A model generated the notes under the pieces. The model ran no database searches and had not been told where the DNA came from. It saw nothing but the letters and a program-made list of their open reading frames with translations. DNA of 64,000 nucleotides from Timema cristinae. Lineage: Eukaryota > Arthropoda > Insecta > Phasmatodea > Timematidae. A program made the translations under genes and the position numbers. The stretch spans positions 54,721,904 to 54,785,903 of the forward strand of contig JBCFYV010000001.1 of the NCBI GenBank assembly GCA_039000515.1, read 5' to 3'. How positions within the stretch are numbered: position 1 is the first letter of the stretch; each line of letters starts with the position of its first letter. Of the stretch, positions 33,936-46,979 are shown one piece after another.

Positions 33936-35684
33936 AAAGTTAATACTATCTTTGCCTGCAATCCTACCATCAAAACAGTTGAGCCTTATCGATCAGTTTG
34001 ATTAGGATTAATATAGGGTTGAAAGAAGACTGTGATAGTAATCACTAGCATTTAAAACATAAAAATATTTTGCGTCCAAATAAATGTTAAGATAATTCGT
34101 CTTCAAATCACAATTAGCGCCAGAGATAAAATTTTGGTCACAAAAACAATTTATATTTGTGAATCATTAAATTATAAAATACCAGAAGTGTTTAAGATTT
34201 AATTTCTGAACCAAATCATTATATTGGTTTACGACTTAAATATAGGGTAGAGTGATATTTTACAGTAATCCCACTTTAAACCACCAACATTGTTTGAAAG
34301 TCACAAAAATGTGGCAATGGACAGGCCTATAAAAGGTTTTATTTGATAAATTAATTAAAAGTTACCAAAAGATTCGAATAATAATTTCTTATGGATGGTT
34401 CTATGATTTATATTCACATAGTTAATTAAACGAACTAATATTGTAAAAACCATTTAATATTTCTGTTTAGACCATTGTGACATAATAGATTCTGGTTTTC
34501 AAATAATAAGGTTCATATAAAAATCAAACTGTACTAACTAGATTCTAGAACAAACACCACACCCAGTTTCCTGGTCATTTTTTTTTATCACAGTGAGAGA
34601 ATAAATTTATAAAAAGTAAAAAATACTACTGAGAAACACCGGGAATTGAATCAGGGATATTTAAATTACTGGCCAGGCACTCTGTGAGGGTGAGTTGCGA
34701 CCAGGATTTTTGAGAGACACTTAAGAATTGCGGCCCACTCACTTGAGAGAGAGGTGTGAGTGGCGTCCACCTAATTAGCAGTGAGCTTTATATCATGTTG
34801 TTTTAAATTTCAGATAGAAACTGTCATCGTCTCATATTGATATCTCTCGTTATATCCAAAACTTCTTCAGTTCTTGTCGTTAAATGGCCTGGGAAAAAAT
34901 TTGAAGGTTTGTTTGGTTAGGTTGGGTCAACAGCCCGGGCCTCAATTCAACTATCTGTGTGGCCACCCCTCCCCTGCAACCGACATACTAACAACTGATC
35001 TGAGGATTATAATTATACAAAATATTAGAAAGAATTTACACTGAATTTACGCCTGCATCGGGGGCAAGTGAACCAAATTTTAGGCTCATTTTATATGGAT
35101 TTTAGGTGATGGGGAAGGGGGGAGGCGTTTTAATCCAGTCTAGGTGAACTAAATTTTTGTTTATAAAATATTATTATTATATTTTCTCTCAAGCTCGGTT
35201 TAGGAGCGTATTCTAACAAAATATAATATTTTAAGTATTTAAAAAAAATAAAGATTTAAATTAACTAATCCAATAATTATTATTTAATAAAGAAATAAAA
35301 ATCAATTGGATCTATTTTCAAGGAATATATTTGTAAAAGAAAATATTAATTAACTACAAAATCACTTTAATGTTTTTACGACATTCGGTGTAGCTTTGTC
35401 AACAAATCATTTCGTTATTTAATTAAATGATTCCCAATATATTAAGAGAAATAGGAAAGGAAGAAGAGATAATATTTTTGCACACATCGATTTAAGGGAC
35501 ATAGAGGGGTTGCCACCTATTTTTGATTTACTTATCTCTTTTCTTTCTTATTTTTATTTTATTTCGTCCAGTATTTTGACATAATATTATATTTATCATT
35601 GATCATCATCATCATCATCATTTTAGTATTATTTTTATCACGTCACGTAAGGGGTGCGGTTTATTTATATTATACAGAATACCG
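33936..35684. other. AT-rich stretch with a SINE head fragment
   Basis: No gene. 34625-34690 holds a minus-strand B-box-like block (the minus of GGGAATTGAATCAGGGAT). 34900-34930 has a short GGTTA-like run. 35605-35623 is an (ATC)n run. Confidence 0.4.
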
Positions 35685-35852
35685 CTGGGGCGCAAATGGT
35701 TAAGTCTGGCTTAGGGTGCATGGATCCCTTGCGCTGGCCCGACTTCCCCCAAACCTGGGTAAATTTCCTTTGATTTGGTGTTTCATGATCCTTAACCCAT
35801 TAGCATAATTATAGGGCGTAAAGCCTGAACGGGTAGTATGAGTGGCAAGGAA
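35685..35852 (+). mobile_element. SINE family A-related copy with altered head
   Basis: A-box-like GGGCGCAAATGGTTAAG, no clear B box, then a shortened body and a tail GGCGTAAAGCCTGAACGGGT. It may be a subfamily or a recombinant. Confidence 0.5.
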
Positions 35853-36377
35853 AAAAGTTGTAGATTATTTGAAAAGAGTGTATTATTCATTTAAAAAAAT
35901 CATAACGAATACTATAGCCGAGCTTTTATTTCTATTCCTAAAAGAAAATAACAATGATTGAAACAAAAGTTGCTGAGACAACAAGAAATAAAATCCTTTC
36001 AAAATAAAATATCCTAGAAAAATATATAAAGAGGACCTTTTTTGTTGTTTTAATTTTTACTTGTGGCCTCAAGCCAAAAGAAAATAAACGTTTCTACCAG
36101 CCTAACGACAAAATTCTATATAAATAACGTTTATTTTTTTTGGCAAAGTTGTAAGAAAGAGATTGATAAATAAATATTAACCTATATTTTAGTATTCACA
36201 TAGCTTTTATTGAAGGCGACGTTTCATCCATTAGATTCTGGTCAAGTAAAATATTTTAAAGATTTGTGTATGATCTGTTTGGTTATAAATAAAAAAGTAG
36301 GAATTAATGTGTTCAAAATATAGTAATAATTATTTTTATTTTTCCCGTCACACAACTCAATAACTATATTCAAGGGA
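35853..36377. other. AT-rich non-coding stretch
   Basis: Nothing recognised. Confidence 0.5.
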
Positions 36378-36665
36378 AGATGGAAAAAGAGCGTGAGTCA
36401 AGATTAGTATTTTCAGTTCTTAGAACCAAAAACATTTTTGTCAAAAAATAAATAAAGTATTACTCCAGTATATACAGTTTAACTTGCTGCACATAGTAAT
36501 CTCAAGAGTTCTTGAATATTTGTCATTGACATAGGACATTTAGAACCAAATACTTCTTAGAAAATAAGAAAAGGTCGAAAAAAAATGGCGACGCCCACTA
36601 CAAATATCCAAGTACGGTTGAGATTACGATGTATAGCAAATTTAACTAAATGTATCTAACGAAAT
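36378..36665 (+). repeat. Dispersed AT-rich repeat (about 290 bp), copy 2
   Basis: Partner of 7740-8030, same strand and block order. Confidence 0.55.
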
Positions 36666-36734
36666 ATATTAATATTAATCAAAAAAATTTCATAATACAA
36701 ATTGTAAAAATATGAACTCATCTCGTTTCTCCCT

Positions 36735-36905
36735 CAAATCCAACCTATGTACTGTACAATAATGAGGTAGGAAACGGCCAGGTATAATTTAAACTAAATG
36801 TACTCCAATTTGTGTTAGAGAGGATTGGTAAACCAGTTAAGCATAAGCACCTCCATTCACGATTCGAGCACTAGAAAACTCTTCATCGGCTAAGCAAAAT
36901 AGATT
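36735..36905 (-). mobile_element. SINE family A copy, minus strand, decayed
   Basis: Plus strand shows AATGTACTCCAATTTGTGTTAG, AGAGGATTGGTAAACCAG, and a B-box-like ATTCACGATTCGAGCAC. Tail lost. Confidence 0.45.
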
Positions 36906-37249
36906 ATACTGACTGTTAACTTACTCATATATGTTGGGCACATTACAGTTTAATGTATGACTGAGTGAAATACTCTTTACGTCCATAAGTAATTGTTAAA
37001 AGATTGCATATTCAAATTATTAAAAATACATTTATTTAATTTATATTTTATAGAAATATTTAAAGCATATGTTATGAAACAATTAACTAATATAGCTTGT
37101 ATGAATCATACTAGACATTATAAATAGTATTAACTATGTACAGTAGTGTACATTATTTATTTGAATTATTTTAATGTACTTTTATCTTTTTTTCATACAC
37201 AATATTCAATGTAAGACAAAACTCTCTACACTCAATAATAGTAAGGCCG

Positions 37250-37251
<2 letters not shown>
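36906..37251. other. AT-rich non-coding stretch
   Basis: Nothing recognised. Confidence 0.5.
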
Positions 37252-37281
<30 letters not shown>

Positions 37282-37545
37282 GCGCCGCGTCTTACTACCC
37301 ATTCGGGTTATACGCACTTACGCTAATGTGTAATGGTAAGGTGATTGGAGATGAAATGGAGGACCTACAGTTTAACGTGGAATCCAAACCACGGTGGAGG
37401 CCTGGCATTCACCACATTCACAAGATGTCTTGTCAGAGGTGAAGGAAGGGTTTGTAAATTAGATAAATCTGTGCCGGGACCGAGGATTGAACCCCGGCCG
37501 CCTGCACAGAAGTCTGACACCTTACCCCTAGACCGCCAGGTCACC
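37252..37545 (-). mobile_element. tRNA-derived SINE, family B, second copy
   Basis: Near-identical to 31640-31946. A box TGGCGGTCTAGGGGTAAGG and B box GGGGTTCAATCCTCGG on the minus strand are closer to consensus than in the first copy. Ends in the shared tail and an (ATT)n run at 37252-37280. No clean target duplication found. Two overlapping open frames here are chance readings of the SINE. Confidence 0.85.
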
Positions 37546-40500
37546 AAACGTTGTTAAATAAGATAACATAGTTCTTTATTTTTTGAAGTGTTTGAATAAG
37601 TCGATCAGACTATAATAATTTAATTTTTTTTAAATCATCTGTAAAAATAATATTACTATTAATATAAATATTAAGGAAAATTAACATTTATATGTAATCT
37701 TTAAACGTCTTAGACTTTTTTTTACGTAGTAATGATAAAAACCAACCTTATGCTCATCACTGAAGAATCTTGTGAACGTAGTCCTAAAATACTTGTTATA
37801 TCGCTGGATGGGGTTCTTTATTTTTGTTTATTAAGACAACTTTAATAAAAATATATCCAAGCTCTCTTTCCATCTGTACTGAATCATTTATTGCTGCCAT
37901 TCGCTGTCTTGCCCTCTAGTGTTTTCAATGTTTATTTTTTTGTATTATTATTGGTCTTCCAGCTTCTCATTTTAGTGAGCGAAATGATAAAATATAAATT
38001 TTGCTATCAAAGCCTTAGGACTTTTATTTTTAGTGATATTCTCGATAAAACGAGAAGAGCCGAAATGGAAAACAAAGACAAAATTATTGTTTATTAATAG
38101 TCTGGTTAAAGTTAGTTTTAATACGTTTATAAATTGTATTACATTTTATATTTAATACAGATAATTAAAAATTGAAAGCTATAATCACCCATTAACTTCT
38201 GACACTTCTTAGATATCAAAGTATGTTACAATATATTAATTACAATTGCAAGACCTTTAACTATATACTTAACATAAATTAAAGTTTTATCGTCTCATTC
38301 AATGAGTGACTAGCTCAAAAATTCATATTTGTCAAGATTATTTCTATATTATTAATAATGTATACCCTTGAGTATAGAAATGTGTTTATTGTAAATAACT
38401 TAACCAATTTAATCAATAATTATGCTCAAGAAAATTAAAACAACTTTCATATCAAAGAAAATAAACATCATATTAAATACTTTTATGTGTTCATTAAACT
38501 GGTTAAAAACATTAAAGTTTCTTAAGAGTATGCATATAGTAGTATTATAGTTAACAAATAAATTCCTATGGTATAGTTAAATACTAAACATTAAATAAAT
38601 TTTATTTTTAAATTAAAATAATGAAAGTGCTATCAATAACAAAAGGTAGATAAAAAAGCCAATTAATGCTGTTGGGCTTACTAAATATATTTATTCTTAT
38701 TAAGTTTATCAAGCTACCTCCACGCAGATGTAGGTACATTTCCTAAATCACTCTTCCCTTCAACATTTCTACCCTAATAATGTATATTAAAAAAAAATTA
38801 GTAAAAATGTATTTCACTAATAATCTTGAAAAGTGTAGCGATAAATATTCTTCACAACAAAAAAGTGTCAAATTATTTGTTTTATTATTATTTCCCTATA
38901 ATATGTATTGGAATATATAAATACATATTTATTTGTATATTTAGATATTTTTTCAATTGTATTATCTTGTTAATAATTCTGCATGTACTAATTTTTTAAA
39001 AGCTTGTTTCTTTTTTAGGATACAAAAACAAAAGAACAATAACTATTCCAAATTTTTCAAGTATTTCTCTCAATTTTTTTTTTCATTTTTCTCTTCCTTC
39101 ACTCTTCCATTCCAAGCCACTTTCTTCTTTTTATTTTACTCTCCTCTTTTTGTTATAAAAAAACTCTCTTTTATTCGGACCTGCTTTGTACAAAGATGCA
39201 ATAACTTGGTTTTGGTATTTTTATACCAACCTCGTCTACATATGCAACATAGTTTTCAAGCAAGGAATTCCTAATGCAAGAGTATTATACCACAGAATAT
39301 GTTCTCTATTCATGTTCCAGATTTTATTTGAAATATATTTCTATTCCTCTTTCTCTCATATTCTTTCACAAGCTCACTACCACTTTCTCCCTTACAATTT
39401 ATGTTTCTTCTCTAGAGAACATCTCATGAAAAAAAAAATTGCATATTTATATACAAACAGACCTCATCATACCACGTAAAATGTGCTCGACTTTTCTTTA
39501 GTCCTCAAAATAAAGGTATTTCATTCTTTCATTTTTGTCAACTTCCTTCACTTCAATGCCGCCGTACAGTTCTTTTCTTATTTTATTTTACTTTTCCTTC
39601 GTATTCTTTTTTTTTTATTATTATTTGAATGTTGCCCTGAGGAAAATTTGTGAGATATTGATTTGAAAATTTTTGAGTAACTTTATTTAAACACAAGGGA
39701 TTCAAACTCTGTATTTCCGAGTGTAAGAACTGCGTATTCGTCTATTACAAGAGCGTTTTATCCACTTAATACTAGTTCAACAATTTAAATATATCATCTA
39801 AAAGTCGTTTACATAATTTAAGAGGCTTGTTCACTGAAGTGCAGAGATACTTTGCAGATGTTTGGAAATCCTTGGTTATTTAAAAAGTTATATTTATTGC
39901 TTATTTGAACATATGGCTTACTACAAAATTGGGTGGAAATACCAGCACGTCCCTATAAGATAAAATAACACACATACATTTTAGGTTTAAAGATATTCAA
40001 TAAATCATATAAAAAAAAGTGATAATTTCTCATTTCCAAGTAATTTAATTCAAAAAGTCACATTTTTGAGAATAAAACAAATGTTTTAAAATATATAGCT
40101 AGCCTTCATAAAAAAAAGGGTATGACACAATCGTACAAACTTTATTATGTAGTGTATTAATAAAACGTGGAAAAGAATTTCTAAAATCATTTATTTGTGA
40201 ACAACCTTAATTTAATTGATATTTGTAAAAATAAAATATATCTTCATATATGTCATAAAAATTATTCCCAAATATCAAATTTGAACTCGATTTTAAGGGA
40301 TATTTTGAAATATCTCAAAGTTTTTTAAAATTTGTCAAAATTAAACTAGCCTTAAATTAACTAATTTAGAAAATATTAACAAACAATCTATATCATCATC
40401 ATCATTTAAAAATAATTTACAAATACCAAAATAGAGTTAGCATAAAAAATATATTTTTCAATTTCTTAATTTGAGTCCTAGGGCCAAAATATAAAAAAAT

Positions 40501-40774
40501 GTCTTGAAGTATTTTTCTTTAACATATAAATATCAAGTTTGAACAAAATCCACCAAACACTTTCAGATATATATGGCCACAGACAGACATATAAACAAAG
40601 AGACAAACAGAATTATAAAAACTTCTTTTTTTTTTCGTAGAAACATAAAACGTAGCTTTTTATAGTTATATTCGTCAAACTATCATGTCCCTACCAGGTT
40701 AACACTTCGCAGCTTTCCAAAGTTTCCTTTCTTAATTTGCTGTTCTTAGCACTTCTGTATTTGATACAACCCGA
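37546..40774. other. AT-rich non-coding stretch
   Basis: No gene recognised. Short open frames at 37891-38097 and 38957-39479 are T-rich and lack motifs. 38705-38785 is a small family A body fragment (TACCTCCACGCAGATGTAGG). 39080-39620 is pyrimidine-rich on the plus strand. Confidence 0.45.
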
Positions 40775-40945
40775 CTTTGAGTAATTATAATAATGGAGTA
40801 GGAAGGGGGGAAATAGATTTTAAAGGAAGTGTAACCGAATCTGCATGGAGGGGTGTGAGAAATCATTTGCTAAACAAACACATTCATATCACAACCAGGA
40901 TTTAAACCTAGACCTTCCCGTTGATAGCAAATAAAACTTGTCAAG
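40775..40945 (-). mobile_element. SINE family A copy, minus strand, decayed
   Basis: Plus strand AGGAAGTGTAACCGAATCTG, CATGGAGGGGTG, AGAAATCATTTG and a B-box-like GGATTTAAACCTAGACC. Confidence 0.5.
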
Positions 40946-42435
40946 ACTGGCATCTTTGTTCGTTTGTGCACTTACACCTCAATGTTGTTCATATTATTAA
41001 AGAAAAAAACACTTCAGACATTTTAATCAGCGGCAGTTAAAAAAAACATAGATACCTAATTAAACACACATACGTTCTTGCATAATTTTTTATTTGATAT
41101 TCATCATTTATATTAATTACAAAAATCGTAATATTTGTTCAGTTCATGTGACCTAGATTATTTTAATAATAAAAATATGAAATCACATATAAACACTAAA
41201 ACACTATATCTTAACATGGCACTTATGTTATTTCATATTCACATTTGAAAAGTGTTACGTATTAACCATCAATTAAGTTAACTATAAAAACCTTGGAATA
41301 TAGAAAGCAGGAACTGAGAAAATGGGCCCACGTACTTAGGGAAGCCTTATTTGAGCATTTACACACATTGCGAGCCTAACGTCTTAAGTTTTGTATCACC
41401 GGTCTGGGTAGCTTCAAAACTAAGGAACATAAATCAGAAACTTGGTAATATTACTTAGGATAGTGGTTTCGCACCTAAATCATGTATTTAACTATAACCG
41501 TGACTACCAGTGAGGATAGTGCCAAAACAAATAAACCTAAACAGCTGAAATTGTATAAATATATTAAGGGGGAAAATTATAAGGGTGAGGTAGTTTTACT
41601 TTTAACTTGCACATAATGTAAACTAAAAGCATTAAGACGTAAATCACGTGAATACTGGTCTGTGATGTTAACAACGTTTCCAATATTGTTCCCTATCAGA
41701 ATGTACTGTCCAATTTATTGTTATTTGTTTTCTACCCGGCCAACACCAGGCACTTACAGTAGCACTAGTAGGGCGATAAATTGCATTGTGGTAATATTAA
41801 TGCAAAACCATTTATTCTCAACATAAAAATTGTATTTTTTATATCAATTGTTTCATTAATTTTAAAACTCTTCAATTTTTCTAGAATTGATAACTAAGTA
41901 TTAACTATAATTTTATTTTATTGTCACTTTTAACATAAAATAATTTGTTTCTAACTATTATAAAAGTAATGATTCCAACAGACTGCTCCATTGTGAATTA
42001 TATTATAATAGAACTATCTCTATTTGTAGCACAATTTTGTTAAAAGATATAAAAATGGAAAACATTTCAAGATAGGTGCAAGCTATCACATCATCTTGAA
42101 ATGAAACTGCCCCATTATATCTAGGGGACTTGAAGCTGAATTTCATATTCCTCCAGACATTAGAAATGTTGAGACTAGGAAACATATTAAGTTAAGGGTG
42201 CAACCCACTTGAAAGAAATATCTTCACGGGACTGTGTTTTATATGGTAATGGAAGCTCTGAAACTTAGAAACATAGAAATAATAAGAAATGACTAATTTT
42301 TTAGTAAGTATTTGTAACCATTTACTTTGCTCTATAATATACGAAAATTTACTGCTAATCGTCGCTAAAAATGAATTACACATTTTTATATTTATAAAAC
42401 TTTAAATACAGTGCGTTTAATCTTATTAGCACATT
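40946..42435. other. AT-rich non-coding stretch
   Basis: No gene. Two short minus-strand frames at 42003-42383 have no motif. Confidence 0.5.
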
Positions 42436-43624
42436 TATAATATAAGGAACGTACTTGGATGGAACCGCTAATTAGATAAATTGGTACAACTTCTTTGGTC
42501 AATTAAAACAGTATAAATATGAAACATACCATGAAGATAATTTATTTAATGAGAATCTAATATGTCAAAAGATTAAGTCAATTAAAACAGGTACAATAAA
42601 CATTTTAAAAACCATAATTAAGATTGTTAAGTAGTAAAGTTCTGAAATTAAATAGCATAGAACAAAGAAATATATAAATCGTTGCAAGTAGAATATTTAA
42701 ATGGTATCAGATTATAGGTATAGCTGATAAACAAAATGAAAGTAGAAATTGACAAATGGACTACATTAAAGTTAGTAATACAATAACGCACAGACTCTAC
42801 CAAATTTTGAGTACTTGAGAAAAGATTATAGGTTTATGAATGTTATGACTTTAAAAAAAATTATAAGTTATTTATTATGCCAACCAAAGTGAACTTATTA
42901 GTTGAATAAATAAATATACAGTTTGAAAATATGTTGATAACAGTGATATATTTTGTAATGTTTAGTAGTTTAAACAGTGACAATAGAAAGATGATTAATG
43001 GAAAGGTTTAAATAGCTGATTAGGTTATTAATTTATGTAACTGAACACCTAAAAAAAATAAACAGTATAAATTAACATGAAACATATTAAAATCAATTCT
43101 AAGACATAACAGATAACTTATTTCACCAAATTATCAAAAAATTATAGAAGGATTTAATGTTAAAAATTTATTAATCGAGTCAAATGGTTTCTAAATTTTC
43201 TTGTGCTAACTATGAGACAAGATTAATTGTAGATTGATATAAATCAACGGATGTGTCATCTAGGTTATGCTTTACTCAGTATGATATATTTTTGTTATAA
43301 AAGAAGTATAACCAAAAAGGAAAAAATAAAATGTTGAAAAGTTTGAATAAAGTAAAGTTCCTTATCTGTGTTGTTTTAATTACTCTCCTTATGTAATTTG
43401 TTGATACTCTTGACTGGGTGACGACGTGTTTAGACGATTACGCCATCATCATGTCTGATAAAACCAATGCAAACAATATTTAATATTAAGTTATGATAAA
43501 GTATCAAACTAACCAGATTATGATGAAATCAAACTAGCAATGTGAGGATACATAGAGACGTTAACAAAAATAAACGAAGTTTATCTAATTAGCTGTTCCA
43601 TCCAAGTACGTTCCTTATATTATA
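42436..43624. mobile_element. Non-autonomous DNA transposon with 45-bp inverted ends
   Basis: TATAATATAAGGAACGTACT at 42436 continues for 45 bases, and its reverse complement lies at 43580-43624 with a single mismatch. The interior, about 1.1 kb, is very AT-rich, has no open frame of 60 codons, and contains direct sub-repeats (CAGTATAAAT followed by ATGAAACAT near 42510 and 43063). Ends in TATA, so a TA-type target is possible. Family not recognised; 44 of 45 identity between the ends suggests recent mobility. Confidence 0.8.
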
Positions 43625-44264
43625 GATTCAAATTCTCCTTAACTACAATTAAATTAATATTACTAAAATTATTACCACATGTTAGTTAATACCCTTTACC
43701 TTCATTTTGGCGAAAGCTATATTTTTATTTAATTTAACACTTTTAAATAAATCAATATTTCTGGACATCTGCAACGTTTTTAAGAGTTACGTACGCATCC
43801 CCCTTTATAATCTTTGATGACGTTAACTTGAAGATATTGAGACTTTAAAAATAACTTTTAAAAAATGCGTCCTCAACAGGGTCATCTTTATCCTGTGACT
43901 TGCATTTATTACCCATCCGGGCCATCCGCATATTCACACTACATGGCACAGGCAGGAGGATTATTATTTTGAGAGGAAAATTTATTTTCGTCAGAGTAAA
44001 TAATATATAGGGTAAAACAGGTCTGCGAATTTGGTATGGAATACAACTCTGTTCTCTAAGTTATCAGTAAACCAGACAAAACGAGACTGATGCAGTTTTC
44101 CTCGTGCCACAACGGACCAGGTTTCGTCTCTTTGTTCAGCTCGGTTTTCAGACCAAGTGTTTCTATAACGTAGGAACAATTTATAGATATAATATAGCCC
44201 ATATAGATATATGATGCTAAAACATTATTAAAATCCACTTTCATAGGCATTCAAATGATCTAAA
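43625..44264. other. Non-coding stretch
   Basis: No gene. 43910-43965 looks like a family A tail fragment on the minus strand (TTACCCATCCGGGCCATCCG). Minus-strand frames at 43991-44250 carry no motif. Confidence 0.4.
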
Positions 44265-44455
44265 GCCATTACTGGATTGACAATGACGAAATCAGGGCTA
44301 AATCCCTCTGGATTTAGGCCTTACTAAATGTTGATTCCTAAATGGTTACCCTTTCTAGCTTAATCTGTAAGTGGGTACATTTTCTATAAATTCTAACCTT
44401 CTAATCCCTGTCTTATTTTTGCAAATTAGCGAGCAGCCCGTACACGTGGTGCACG
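44265..44455 (+). mobile_element. SINE family A copy
   Basis: Degraded B box, then TTGATTCCTAAATGGTTACC, a phrase typical of family A, and GTGGGTACATTTTCTATAAA. Tail near AGCAGCCCGTACACGTGGTG. Confidence 0.5.
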
Positions 44456-44709
44456 AATATACTAATAAAAATAAATAGCTCTTCTAGTAAGATATGAATA
44501 ATCCCCGGCTTTGACCCAAAGAACGCTGATTTTATTTGTTTTGAACCCGTCTGGTTGGACTGAGACAGTCTTTTTACTCTGTGACTTTTATAATGGGGAT
44601 TCCGAAGTCTCTTTATGCAAATGTGGCTGCATTTACTCACAATTCTTCTTCTCATAGCTACCAAATAGAAGGCGTATTTAATCATCATTGCTATAAATGC
44701 ACTAATTCA
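44456..44709. other. Possible further SINE body remnant
   Basis: CTTTATGCAAATGTGGCTGC at 44609 is body-like; the rest is not recognised. Confidence 0.3.
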
Positions 44710-44905
44710 TTAATGTTACATTGGTGAGGCCGAGGACTGAATGTCATGCTATCCTACTCTGGTTTGCTAGTGACGAGGTCAGGGTTCGTTTGTACCTAGG
44801 TCCGTGGATGGCTTATCCCTAAATGGTTACAATTTTATTTGAACGCAAATTTGGTTAAATTTTCTCTAAAACTAAACCCCTTCGTAGATACCTCATTAGA
44901 GTAAA
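44710..44905 (+). mobile_element. SINE family A copy
   Basis: Starts TTGGTGAGGCCGAGG, B-box-like GGTCAGGGTTCGTTTG, then CTTATCCCTAAATGGTTAC and a degraded body to ACCTCATTAGAG. Confidence 0.5.
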
Positions 44906-45576
44906 TAAATACAGAAATCACGTATTTAAAAGAATGAGAAAATAAAATAGGTTTCTAAACGCTTCAAACACGTTCACCATTAAGAAATACTCAAATATAA
45001 ACCAATTTGTTAGTGAAAGATGTACAAAGTAAGCATCTAGTAAAGTTCTGAAAGATTGTAATTGAAGAGCTTCTTAGCCGCTTTCTGCTCTGAGTGGAAG
45101 TGCTGTCATTGAAACCCTCGGTAGAGTGTGTTCTTCTCAAAGTCTGTATAGAGAAGAGTTCACATCTCTGAAGACGGTTCTTTGTAATCTGAACACATTT
45201 GATCTCTACTAGTACGTTACAGAGTAGAGGAGTAGAGGGGAAAGAGAGAGAGAGAAGGTGGGGCGAAGGAAGCAATCAGATGCACGCGATCCCCTCAGGG
45301 GTCGAGTTCTGACTCCCTCTATCGTCCCCAACCCCTAAAAAGAAGGTATTATTACACAATTTCTGATAGGATTCATGAAATATTGTGAGGCTCATATTGG
45401 TAATCGACTAAGAAAACTTTTGGTTAGATCACACGAATGTTTGATATACTTAAAGGCTTTTTAAAATTGTTACTATTTGGAAATAAATTATAATTTCTAT
45501 TTTATATATTATATTTCTGAAAGCGAGTCATAAATTGGGAAAACCTCTGCCCATTCCATGAACTGGCCTCTCCTGA
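44906..45576. other. Non-coding stretch with a GC-richer patch
   Basis: 45040-45330 has more even composition, ends in a G/A-rich tract, and is open for 94 codons on the minus strand; no domain recognised. A decayed element or an exon fragment cannot be excluded. Confidence 0.35.
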
Positions 45577-45985
45577 CCATTTCATGAAATGGAGAAAAAA
45601 TAGTAAAATTCATGAATTGTGCAGCGCTTGTGCTGGTCTTTCCGTAAACCGGCTATTTCATGAACTGAGCAGCTCCAATCGTTTGCCCACTTCACGAATA
45701 GTACGAAGTTCGTGAAATGGACAAACGAAAAAAAAAGTTTGGTCTTTAATTTAATTTATCTGTTGATCGTTTTAGAATGTAAGGATAGGTTAAGTTAGGT
45801 TGGGTTAGTTTAATTAAACTATTATATTATCTTATAATGAATGTCAATCAAGCGTGTAGTAGATGATAGGCTGCAATAAAATCATGAAATGGGCAGGAGT
45901 TAATTCAATTTTTGCCCATTTCGTGAAATGGTCAAGCGAAGAAGAAAACTCATGCAATGAGCATAAGTTTGCAAAATTCATGAAA
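45577..45985. repeat. Cluster of TTCATGAA/TTCGTGAA dyads
   Basis: Palindromic cores at 45577-45592 (CCATTTCATGAAATGG, perfect), 45607-45618 (AATTCATGAATT, perfect), 45657-45664, 45691-45698 (TTCACGAA), 45709-45716 (TTCGTGAA), about 45882 (ATCATGAAATGGGC), 45920-45927 and 45977-45984. Most sit in CCATTT-core-AAATGG contexts. TTCnnGAA also matches heat-shock-factor half-site pairs, but no gene is nearby. Probably a degenerate palindromic repeat. Confidence 0.6.
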
Positions 45986-46979
45986 TGGTCATTTTCTTTA
46001 CAGGGGTATAACAAACACATTTTAAGGGGGCCACCTACCAGAGCACTGAGACACGAAATAGAGTTCTATATATACCATCGGTAGTTTGTAGTCTCAGAAT
46101 TTGCTAAAAATGCAAGTAAAAGGCATCAAATTAGAGTTCATACCATCGAATTTTAAATTTTTTCAGTGTCTAGTAACATTTAAAAATTAAATTTTACTTA
46201 GCTGACACATGTTTTTTTCTGTTAAAACTCTTAGTAAGCCCGTCAGATACAAACAGTCCACAGTAACATAACAAACGTGTTATTAATATCAGCTCAATCT
46301 GCATATAGTTACATATAAGTGTTTTAGAACCAAGCAGATCAATAATATATACTAACTAACGAATTATACTAAGGATTGAAAATAGTTCAGTAGCGCTGGG
46401 GGGCTTCGCGTGAGTACGGGAGTGCTCTCTAGCTCCAGTTCGATGTAGAGTTAGACCACCGATATAATCACAGAGAAAGATTGTTGGGCAGAAGAATTGA
46501 CTTGAACTAATTACTTTTACACTTAGTCGATCACTCCGCACTTAAATCACCCTGACAACTTTCCCACAAGGGAGGAGGAGGAGGAGTAATGACATTAATC
46601 TTAAAAATAAAAAAATAGCTCATTTTCAAAGATATATAATGGGAAATGAGGCCGTTCTAAGATTAAGGTGACTGTTGAGAAATATAGATATAACTTCTAG
46701 CAAAATAGCAAATAAAGTATTTTTTAATGGGTTCACAACAAAGAATGTGTAAATAATAGAGGATGTTTTTGCGATTTCATTACTTCAGAATATTAGAACT
46801 AGCACAATGTAGTATATTTACTTAACAGAAGAATAATATATTTACTTAGGAATTAATATAAAGATTAATTAAATACGATATTTTGTAATTCCATGTCAGA
46901 AGAATTGAAAAAGAGCACTAGAAGCTATTTCCACGATCACACTAATTAAAGCCAAAACAAATCTGTTTTAAGGTTAAGG
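45986..46979. other. AT-rich non-coding stretch
   Basis: No gene recognised. Confidence 0.5.

Noticed and set aside
37345..37557. Two opposite open frames of 60-70 codons
   Set aside because: They are readings of the SINE-B copy; the same sequence recurs at 31640-31946.
38957..39479. Membrane-protein-like frames rich in Phe and Leu
   Set aside because: Product of T-rich DNA; two overlapping frames look alike, no signal or domain.
40260..40620. Possible dispersed repeat ending in an ACAGACAGACAT-like run
   Set aside because: Looks like a repeat 3' end, but I found no second copy in the window to support it.
45577..45985. Heat-shock promoter
   Set aside because: TTCnnGAA matches HSE spacing, but there is no gene, TATA-linked start or coding region beside it.
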